Shown here piece after piece: positions 7,529-12,378 of a stretch of 12,378 nt of DNA. Source of the DNA: Deltaproteobacteria bacterium. GTDB taxonomy: Bacteria > Desulfobacterota > Desulfobacteria > Desulfobacterales > SURF-15. Where the stretch lies: NCBI GenBank assembly GCA_024644775.1, contig JAHEHB010000138.1, positions 1-12,378 of the forward strand, given 5' to 3'. The notes under the pieces were generated by a model. The model saw nothing but the letters and a program-made list of their open reading frames with translations, searched no databases and had not been told where the DNA came from. The translations under genes and the position numbers were made by a program. Each line of letters starts with the position of its first letter. Position 1 is the first letter of the stretch.

Positions 7529-8368
7529 TTATAAGTCAAACGCCATATCCTCGCTAACAGCGAAACAATTTAATTTCTGACACCTGCCGTTAATAATTCG
7601 GTTGCAGTCATCAATAATCATATCCATTTCCACATCAAAACGCTCTTGATTTATATGAAACAATCCCAACTGTTTTACAGCCGCCGTCATGGCAAGGTTC
7701 AGTGTGTCTGTATACATTGAATGGCCCCACTCAACCCGCTTCTCATATTCTTTGGGCGTGTATTCCGCGTCATGAATCAAAAGATCCGCATCGTATGAAA
7801 AACTCGAATACTCCTCCACGGAAGCGCCTCCGGGGTGAATATAACCCAATTCATTATCTGTTAAAAATACAAACGACTTGCTGTCTTCTACAAATTTATA
7901 GCCACTGCCGCCGTTGGGGTGGCTCAGTGGAATGGGAGTTACGGTGATACTTCCGATCTGGAAGGTATTGGAGCATACCGGTTGATAGGTAATTTTTGCC
8001 TTTAGGTCGGAATATTTCACTGGGAAGTTTGGGGGTGCCATGACTTTAGATAGAACAGTTTCGACGAATTTACTGTGAAAAGGGCATCGATGCATTTCCA
8101 ATACGGCATCCGGGGAATATAGAGGTTTGAAAAAAGGAAAACCCATCAAGTGATCCCAGTGGGCATGAGTAAATATAAAATGATAATTTAATACACCTTC
8201 CGCCATGAGCTGGTTTCCAAGTCTTCGGATACCCGTTCCGGCATCTACAATAATGGTATCATTACTTTTGGTTCTGATTTCAATGCAAGTCGTGTCTCCA
8301 CCGTATTTTAGATAATGCTCCCCGGACACAGGCGTTGAGCCTCTTGACCCCCAACACTTGACGTACAT
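7529..8368 (-). CDS. Metallo-beta-lactamase fold metal-dependent hydrolase
   Basis: The 279-residue protein starts MYVKCWGSRGSTPVSG, followed by YGGDTTCIEI, IIVDAGTGIRRLG, and the canonical metal site HAHWDH (68-73: His68, His70, Asp72, His73). Further likely ligands are His150 in LSHP, Asp200 in LIHDAEY and His238 in GLFH; a WGHS motif (214-217) also fits the family. This is the PhnP/cyclic-nucleotide-phosphodiesterase-like branch of the fold. A phosphodiester substrate is plausible but cannot be fixed. ATG 8368 is chosen over the upstream in-frame start at 8464 because AAAGGGG (8375-8381) is spaced 6 bases away and homologues begin with this MxVxxWGSRGS sequence. The 32 extra codons of the longer frame show no family resemblance. 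It is cytosolic, with no signal peptide. Confidence 0.92.
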   Translation of the reverse strand: MYVKCWGSRGSTPVSGEHYLKYGGDTTCIEIRTKSNDTIIVDAGTGIRRLGNQLMAEGVLNYHFIFTHAHWDHLMGFPFFKPLYSPDAVLEMHRCPFHSKFVETVLSKVMAPPNFPVKYSDLKAKITYQPVCSNTFQIGSITVTPIPLSHPNGGSGYKFVEDSKSFVFLTDNELGYIHPGGASVEEYSSFSYDADLLIHDAEYTPKEYEKRVEWGHSMYTDTLNLAMTAAVKQLGLFHINQERFDVEMDMIIDDCNRIINGRCQKLNCFAVSEDMAFDL

Positions 8369-8699
8369 GGCAAACCCCTTTAAAACGCAACCCCTCAAAC
8401 AATGGGTTCTCGCATATTTTATTATAGTAAACCTTACCGCAAATTGTGTGCCAAACTCCCTCATTTTCCAAGAATTTTACGGTTTTAATTGCGTATCGAG
8501 ACAACATATGTTGAATATCTTTTGCCTCACTTCTTAGTAAACCTGATAAAATACTCGGATGATATCTTATTTTCGGAATATAGACACCCATCGAGACAGT
8601 ATATGTACAGTTTTGTATAAGGAATCGTCTGCAAAAATTAACTGACCCTCCATACGGCAGAAAATAGGAACGATTCTCGAATCCCCCCTATATTCTTAG
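8369..8699. other. 331-base intergenic region between the hydrolase and acuB
   Basis: No convincing gene is seen. A 103-codon minus-strand frame (8280-8591) overlaps the start of the hydrolase in another frame, has no ribosome site and resembles nothing I know. Near the acuB end there is a possible hairpin (8664-8691). On the minus strand a TATACT near 8603-8608 could be a -10 box for the hydrolase gene but lacks a good -35 partner. The hydrolase probably has its own promoter somewhere here because of the distance from acuB. Confidence 0.4.
8661..8695 (-). terminator. Possible weak terminator after acuB
   Basis: Read leftward from the acuB stop, ATAGG (8691-8687) pairs with CCTAT (8668-8664), with an inner GATT/AATC pairing (8683-8680 with 8675-8672). 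A short run TATTTTC follows. The stem is interrupted by unpaired bases and the T-run is short, so this is a tentative call that rests mostly on its position directly behind the operon. Confidence 0.35.
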
Positions 8700-9377
8700 T
8701 TATTCCACTTTCGGTAATTGATCCAAATACCATTCCATGGGATCCAGCAATTCAAATCCTAGCTTTTCTAATTTTTGCTTCACCGGGCCAACGTTCTGGG
8801 TTAACAGATACGGAAAAACCGCTCGCTTTCCTTCATCCCAGTACCTGGCGACCAATACACTTCCAAAAGATACGTTCTCTTCGGTTATGGCATCCACTAT
8901 CTTTTTTAGCTCTCCAACTTTTTCTTCAACAAGTATACACAACAGGGTACCGGGTTCTCCAATTCCCAGGACATTGATGAATGCCCGGATCAAATCGCGA
9001 ATTGAAATAATACCTTTTAGCACCCCCTGATCATTAACCACCGGAAACGCGCCGACACGTGTTTTTTGAATCAGCAGTAAGGCATCCTGAAGCGTGTATG
9101 TGGGTGTGACAGTAACTGGATCTTTTGTCATGATATCTTCGATTCTTATTACGGATACCTTTTGCTCTGCCGCTTCATCTTCTGAGCTTTTCAGGGCGAT
9201 GGACGGCATGGCGCTGCGAATATCCCGGTCGGTTACAATACCGATGAGACGATTGTCTCCATCAACAACGGGAAGATGACGCAATTTGTGGTCTTCCATT
9301 ATTTTTTTTGCTTGTAAAAGTTCAGCGTCCTTATCGATGGTAATAACCTTTCGGGTCATTGACCTGCTGATAAACAT
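8700..9377 (-). CDS. acuB: AcuB-like protein with two CBS domains and a C-terminal ACT-like domain
   Basis: The 225 residues contain CBS domain 1 (about 7-56, ending GIVTDRDIRSA), CBS domain 2 (about 82-134, DIMTKDPVTV ... GIISIRDLIRAF) and an ACT-like region (about 142-212, GTLLCILVEEKVGELKKIVDAI). Paired CBS domains usually bind adenine nucleotides; ACT domains bind small ligands, often amino acids. This layout matches AcuB, which in Bacillus subtilis is encoded with the deacetylase AcuC. The start at 9377 has a perfect AAGGAGGA site (9382-9389). It lies only 15 bases after the acuC stop codon, so the two genes are almost certainly translated from one mRNA. The protein may sense energy state and adjust AcuC or its target, but that link is inference. 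It has no catalytic motif of its own and is cytosolic. Confidence 0.9.
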   Translation of the reverse strand: MFISRSMTRKVITIDKDAELLQAKKIMEDHKLRHLPVVDGDNRLIGIVTDRDIRSAMPSIALKSSEDEAAEQKVSVIRIEDIMTKDPVTVTPTYTLQDALLLIQKTRVGAFPVVNDQGVLKGIISIRDLIRAFINVLGIGEPGTLLCILVEEKVGELKKIVDAITEENVSFGSVLVARYWDEGKRAVFPYLLTQNVGPVKQKLEKLGFELLDPMEWYLDQLPKVE

Positions 9378-9392
9378 AGAGTCCTCCTTCCG

Positions 9393-10349
9393 TCAAACTC
9401 CGATACCAAGTAAAATTTCTACATGATTCTTGATCAATTCCGGCAGCATCCGAATCGCATACCCTCCTTCGAGTACCGAAATGAGTCGACCGTTTGCATA
9501 GCTGTCCGCCATTTGTTGCACGTTGTCTATAATCCAGGAAAAACCCTTTGTTGAAAGCTTCATATCGGACATATCGTCGCTTTCATGGGCATCGAATCCG
9601 GCCGATACCAGAATGACCTCAGGTTTGAAAAACTCGAAGGCGGGAACCAAATCCGTTTGCAACAACCTCCGATATTCGGCATCGCCCTTCCCAGGCAACA
9701 CCGGGGAGTTTTTTGTAAAACCGTGTCCGGCACCTGAACCCTTCTCAAACTCTCGGCCGCTACCCGGATAGGCAAAGGAGGGGTGTTGGTGTATGGAATA
9801 ATAGAAAACCGATGCATCCCGCTCAAAAATCTCCTGAGTTCCGTTTCCATGGTGAACATCAAAATCCACGATCCCAACACGTTCGATCCCCCACTCACTC
9901 TGAAGATATCTGGCGGCGATCGCGACATTGTTAAAGTAGCAAAATCCCATTGCCCGGTTGGTTTCTGCATGGTGTCCGGGTGGTCTCACGGCACAAAACG
10001 CATTGTCAACCTTACCCTCCATCAAAAACCGTGTGGCCTTTAAAACCCCTCCCACTGCAAGCAAGGCAACGTCATATGTTTCCGTACACATTTGATTATC
10101 CGGGCATTCAAATTCTGTGTGCCCCAGCACACAGGATTGCTCAAGACGCTGGATGTAGTCTTTCGGGTGGACGGTCTCGATCCATTTTAGATCCGCATTT
10201 TCGGGGGTTATCAGTACGAGTTTCGGTAATAGACCGGCATCCTTTATTCCTTGAAGAACCGCCCGAATTCGCTCAGGTATCTCCGGGTGAAACTGCCCGG
10301 TATCGTGCAACATATACCTGTCATCGTATACAAAACCCGTTTTACGCAT
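9393..10349 (-). CDS. acuC: AcuC-like histone-deacetylase family protein (acyl-lysine deacetylase)
   Basis: This 318-residue protein has all class I/II HDAC-like active-site elements: RPPGHH (122-127, with the catalytic His126-His127 pair), GFCYFNNVAIA (135-145), DFDVHHGNG (162-170, with zinc ligands Asp164 and His166), SAGFDAHESDDM (249-260, with zinc ligand Asp253) and EGGY (294-297, with the transition-state Tyr297). No key residue is missing, so it should be an active Zn-dependent deacetylase or a related amidohydrolase. In B. subtilis AcuC removes acetyl groups from acetyl-CoA synthetase. Bacterial members can also act on polyamines or other amides, so the substrate here is not certain. 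CAGGAGA (10354-10360) precedes the ATG by 4 bases. It follows cooC by 63 bases and precedes acuB by 15, which supports the acuC identity. Confidence 0.92.
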   Translation of the reverse strand: MRKTGFVYDDRYMLHDTGQFHPEIPERIRAVLQGIKDAGLLPKLVLITPENADLKWIETVHPKDYIQRLEQSCVLGHTEFECPDNQMCTETYDVALLAVGGVLKATRFLMEGKVDNAFCAVRPPGHHAETNRAMGFCYFNNVAIAARYLQSEWGIERVGIVDFDVHHGNGTQEIFERDASVFYYSIHQHPSFAYPGSGREFEKGSGAGHGFTKNSPVLPGKGDAEYRRLLQTDLVPAFEFFKPEVILVSAGFDAHESDDMSDMKLSTKGFSWIIDNVQQMADSYANGRLISVLEGGYAIRMLPELIKNHVEILLGIGV

Positions 10350-10412
10350 CGTATCTCCTGCTGTAAGCTGTAAACATCATTATCTGAGACAGGAATTTCC
10401 TATAGTATCAAG

Positions 10413-11162
10413 TTAGTTTACAATTTTGTCGAATATTTTAAAAGCTGCCTGAACTGCATGGTTGTCTGCAGGAATTTCTAAGGTGGGACGTCCGTTTAAA
10501 TCATAGTCATAAATCGTATCATCATCTGGTATAGATCCGGCAAGCGCGAGTCCCTCCTCAGAAACGATTCGTTTTACGGTATCCGAAGGGGCTTCCTTAA
10601 CCTGATTCATAACGAGGTAGCTTTTGCCAACGCCAATATTTAGACACTTGGCCAGATCTTTGATTCTAAATGCTGCCTGGAGACCTCTTCTGGATGAATC
10701 CGAAACAATCAGCAAAACATCCACATTCTTTGTAGTCAGTCGGCTAATATGTTCCATTCCAGCTTCATTGTCCATAACAGTGTAAGGATAATTGTCGGAG
10801 AGTTTTTCCAGGAATCCAGTCAGTAACGCATTCGCCGCACAATAACAACCAGGCCCTTCGGGTTGCCCCATAACGATCAGATCAAAACCATCGGCTTCAA
10901 CGATCGCCTCCTCAATTTTCATCGACATAAAAACATCTTTGGTCATGCCACTGGGAACAACGCCTTTTTTCATACCTTCACGGGCATTCCCTACCGTATC
11001 AGCGATCTTGAGACCCAACACCTCATTAAAGTTAGCATTGCAATCCGCATCTACCGCAAGAACCGGTATCTTTTGCTTGCTGACTAAATATTTCACGAGC
11101 ATGCCTGCTAACGTCGTTTTACCTGTACCTCCCTTTCCGGCTAGCGCTATTGAAAACGACAT
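10413..11162 (-). CDS. cooC: CooC-type nickel-insertion ATPase for CO dehydrogenase
   Basis: A 249-residue MinD/ParA-like P-loop ATPase. The deviant Walker A motif GKGGTGKTT (9-17, with the signature Lys10) opens the protein, DADCNAN (38-44) follows, and GPGCYCAAN (104-112) contains the Cys106-x-Cys108 pair that binds a metal between two CooC subunits. A VMDNEAGMEH segment (129-138) matches the Walker B/switch region of CooC/AcsF. In known systems this ATPase helps insert Ni into the active cluster of CO dehydrogenase or CO dehydrogenase/acetyl-CoA synthase. No CO dehydrogenase gene is in the window, so the partner enzyme would be encoded elsewhere. A purine-rich GGGAAAG tract lies about 6 bases before the ATG. 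It is the first gene of a leftward run with acuC and acuB. Confidence 0.9.
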   Translation of the reverse strand: MSFSIALAGKGGTGKTTLAGMLVKYLVSKQKIPVLAVDADCNANFNEVLGLKIADTVGNAREGMKKGVVPSGMTKDVFMSMKIEEAIVEADGFDLIVMGQPEGPGCYCAANALLTGFLEKLSDNYPYTVMDNEAGMEHISRLTTKNVDVLLIVSDSSRRGLQAAFRIKDLAKCLNIGVGKSYLVMNQVKEAPSDTVKRIVSEEGLALAGSIPDDDTIYDYDLNGRPTLEIPADNHAVQAAFKIFDKIVN

Positions 11163-11250
11163 GTGTTTCTTTCCCTTTCCGTGTAATAGTTATGATAACG
11201 AATCCAAGCCCAAAGGACCGGATTTTACAAATTCGACCAAAGTACTCGTG

Positions 11251-11268
11251 TTAACTGAATCAAGTTAA
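11251..11268. promoter_or_regulatory. Palindrome upstream of cooC, possible operator
   Basis: TTAACT (11251-11256) and AGTTAA (11263-11268) are perfect inverted arms around a 6-base centre (gaatca). It lies about 90 bases upstream of the cooC start in the stretch where that operon's promoter should be. A dimeric regulator site is plausible; there is no T-run to suggest a terminator. Confidence 0.3.
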
Positions 11269-11453
11269 GCCAGCTGAGCCTTTCCGTCAAGTTTCTTTTA
11301 ACGATACAACTAATTGATACATCTAAAAATTTTCAATAGGATCGTGTCAAAAACGCAGTCGGTTCACGCAGGGCGAGCCGTTATCATTCTTGATGCCGAT
11401 GATTCGGTCTATTTCCTTGAAAAGCCCGTAAACACATGATACATCGCATAAGC

Positions 11454-11510
11454 GAAGCCTCCGACCGCCTAAAAATGGTGGCTTCCGAGTTTGGCGCAAG
11501 TGAGACTCGG
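11454..11510. repeat. Paired inverted repeats within the structured segment
   Basis: GAAGCC (11454-11459) pairs with GGCTTC (11480-11485), and immediately beside it CCGAGT (11485-11490) pairs with ACTCGG (11505-11510). The first stem can be extended inside by a CCGCC/GGTGG pairing with one G-T wobble. Two adjacent stem-loops in a stretch without an intact gene suggest either a folded RNA or cruciform-forming repeat DNA. Neither has a following T-run. Confidence 0.45.
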
Positions 11511-11533
11511 CGCGTTTATGGGTTTCAGTGTTC

Positions 11534-11612
11534 AGCACCGCCGCCAGCGGAGCTGGATTCATCACAATAAGAAACGAGGTTTCTCAGACGAGCACCGCCG
11601 CTAGCGGAACTG
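11534..11612. repeat. Two copies of a 22-base GC-rich palindrome-containing motif
   Basis: Copy 1 at 11534-11555 and copy 2 at 11591-11612 agree at 20 of 22 positions. Both begin AGCACCGCCGC and end CTG, and each contains a CCGC/GCGG inverted core (CCGCTAGCGG in copy 2). Starts are 57 bases apart, a multiple of three. Between them lies a small hairpin, AGAAAC (11570-11575) with GTTTCT (11579-11584). The motifs are much more GC-rich than their surroundings. They could be REP-like palindromes or duplicated ends of a small element. Confidence 0.65.
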
Positions 11613-11667
11613 ACACCTGAAAACGCATTGAAACTGAAGTCTTCGTCTAAAGGTTAGGGTTATTCAC

Positions 11668-11690
11668 TTATTCCCGGAATGGGAGAATAA
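11668..11690. promoter_or_regulatory. Inverted repeat upstream of the acyl-CoA dehydrogenase
   Basis: TTATTC (11668-11673) and GAATAA (11685-11690) are perfect inverted arms with an inner CC/GG pairing around a short centre. The site is about 75 bases upstream of the dehydrogenase start codon, a suitable place for a transcription-factor operator. A regulator is not identified, and no T-run is present for termination. Confidence 0.3.
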
Positions 11691-11763
11691 AGCCTTTCTG
11701 TAAAATCAAAGCCGGGTCTTTGGGTTACGATTCTTTACTCTAACCGGCTCATGGAGGTATGCA

Positions 11764-12378
11764 ATGGATTTTGAACTTTCCAAATCACATAAAGAGATTC
11801 AAAGGGCTGCCAGAGATTTTGCCAAAGGAGAGTTTGATAAAGAAATTGCTCTGGAATTGGACAAAACCCATGAATTTCCGAGAAAAATTTGGAAAAAGGC
11901 GGCACAACTCGGGTTTATTGGTATTCACTTTCCTGAAAAATACTCTGGGCAGGGTCTCGGTGTGCTGGAGAACATCATCATTGCCGATGAGTTTTGTGCG
12001 AGGGATTCTTCCATTGGAAGCGCCGTGATTCTGGCCGGTTTTGCATCCGAATGCGTCTTACGGTTTGGTAGTGACGCGTTGAAAGAAAGGTTCCTGCCGC
12101 CGGTTGCTGAAGGAAAGATGCTTACGGCGGGAGCTTTTACCGAACCGGACCATGGGTCCGATATTACGTTCATGCACACCACTGCAGTGAAAAACAGTGG
12201 GCAGTGGGTAATCGACGGCACGAAAACATTTATCACCAACGGAGGGCTCGCGGGATATTATGTGGTTTTGTGTCAAACAGACCCGGAAAGTCAGCCCAGT
12301 CACCGGGGGATGAGCATGTTATTGGTGGAAGCGGATCGGAGTGGCGTTTCGGCAACCGATTTGGGTGAAAAAATGGGC
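11764..12378 (+). CDS. Acyl-CoA dehydrogenase, N-terminal half (truncated by the right edge)
   Basis: The frame is open for 205 codons to the end of the window. It starts at ATG 11764, with GGAGG (11753-11757) 6 bases upstream. The protein shows the acyl-CoA dehydrogenase N-terminal helical domain (about 1-118, containing LGFIGIHFPEKYSGQGLG at 49-66) and the start of the middle beta domain: TAGAFTEPDHGSD (121-133), the FAD/acyl-CoA-contact signature, and WVIDGTKTFITNGG (148-161). The family oxidises acyl-CoA to 2,3-enoyl-CoA, passing electrons to electron-transfer flavoprotein. The catalytic Glu and the C-terminal helical domain lie beyond the edge, so the chain-length or aromatic-acid specificity cannot be judged. 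A well-conserved leader region with an inverted repeat precedes it. Confidence 0.95.
   Translation, partial: MDFELSKSHKEIQRAARDFAKGEFDKEIALELDKTHEFPRKIWKKAAQLGFIGIHFPEKYSGQGLGVLENIIIADEFCARDSSIGSAVILAGFASECVLRFGSDALKERFLPPVAEGKMLTAGAFTEPDHGSDITFMHTTAVKNSGQWVIDGTKTFITNGGLAGYYVVLCQTDPESQPSHRGMSMLLVEADRSGVSATDLGEKMG

Larger units (their letters stand above)
11347..11628 (-). pseudogene. Degenerate repeat-like ORF, one internal stop, unknown family
   Basis: From the ATG complementary to 11626-11628 a minus-strand frame runs 94 codons to a TGA at 11347, broken only by an in-frame TGA at 11584-11586 (codon 15). The pieces read MRFQVSVPLAAVLV, then ETSFLIVMNPAPLAAVLN and a basic remainder (THKRAESHLRQTRKPPFLGG and onward) ending VNRLRF. 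The element PLAAVL occurs twice in the same frame, 19 codons apart. The basic, low-identity sequence and strong DNA inverted repeats suggest a decayed mobile or repeat-derived ORF rather than a functional protein. No ribosome site precedes the ATG. It may instead be purely non-coding structured DNA whose repeats happen to leave a frame open; I do not recognise a family. Confidence 0.4.
11163..11763. other. 601-base region without an intact gene, upstream of cooC and the acyl-CoA dehydrogenase
   Basis: This divergent region separates the leftward cooC operon from the rightward acyl-CoA dehydrogenase. It contains a palindrome near cooC (11251-11268), a degenerate ORF-bearing structured segment (about 11347-11628) and an inverted repeat near the dehydrogenase (11668-11690). 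For cooC the best promoter-like pair is TTGACG (minus strand, about 11287-11282), which lacks a good -10 box. No tRNA or intact ORF is seen. Confidence 0.6.

Noticed and set aside
8369..8464. Longer start of the metallo-hydrolase at 8464
   Set aside because: AAAGGGG is correctly spaced for ATG 8368, where the family-typical N-terminus begins; the 32 extra residues look like translated intergenic DNA.
8280..8591. 103-codon minus-strand frame upstream of and overlapping the metallo-hydrolase start
   Set aside because: No ribosome site before its ATG, it overlaps the well-supported hydrolase start in another frame, and its translation matches no family I recognise.
9523..10366. Several plus-strand frames opposite acuC
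   Set aside because: They are antisense shadows of a gene with all HDAC catalytic motifs in the opposite strand; none has a ribosome site or recognisable domain.
11925..12303. Minus-strand frames opposite the acyl-CoA dehydrogenase
   Set aside because: They lie antisense to a clear acyl-CoA dehydrogenase frame and have no family features.
1..12378. CRISPR array, tRNA, rRNA, transposase or toxin-antitoxin system
   Set aside because: I looked for regular direct repeats, cloverleaf-like segments, and transposase or small toxin signatures and found none; the only repeat-rich part is 11347-11628.

Overview
The window looks like chromosomal DNA of a Desulfobacterota (formerly deltaproteobacterial) anaerobe, probably a sulfate reducer or a relative. 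This is inferred from gene content rather than any marker gene. The supporting genes are a GTP-type PEP carboxykinase, a CooC-type ATPase for maturing carbon monoxide dehydrogenase, an acyl-CoA dehydrogenase, a DUF6178-type protein (a family I associate with Desulfobacterota), and an N-terminal sensor module of a kind I associate with signalling proteins of that phylum. No phage, IS transposase, CRISPR array, tRNA or rRNA gene was found.

Layout. (1) 1-501, minus: the N-terminal part of a probable signal-transduction protein, running off the left edge. An AT-rich divergent intergenic region (502-875) carries a perfect sigma70-type promoter for it. (2) 876-2106, plus: an rdgB-type XTP/dITP pyrophosphatase overlapping a nitroreductase. 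(3) 2172-4142, plus: GTP-type PEP carboxykinase, followed by a clear intrinsic terminator (4172-4204). (4) 4308-7417, plus: an AmpG-like permease, then a DUF6178 family protein. (5) 7529-8368, minus: a metallo-beta-lactamase fold hydrolase, convergent with region 4. (6) 8700-11162, minus: a probable operon in the order cooC, acuC (histone-deacetylase-like), acuB (two CBS domains plus an ACT-like domain). (7) 11163-11763: 601 bases without an intact gene, holding a structured, degenerate ORF-bearing segment with a repeated 22-base palindrome-containing motif. (8) 11764 to the right edge, plus: the N-terminal half of an acyl-CoA dehydrogenase.

How the genes may work together. PEP carboxykinase, the CooC maturase, AcuC/AcuB and acyl-CoA dehydrogenase all touch carbon flow around acetyl-CoA: gluconeogenesis, CO dehydrogenase/acetyl-CoA synthase activation, possible control by deacetylation and nucleotide sensing, and acyl-CoA oxidation. 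The most suggestive association is cooC directly upstream of acuC-acuB on one strand. RdgB is housekeeping nucleotide sanitation. No gene set here forms an obviously new defence or mobile system. The least explained pieces are the degenerate element at about 11347-11628 and the DUF6178 protein.
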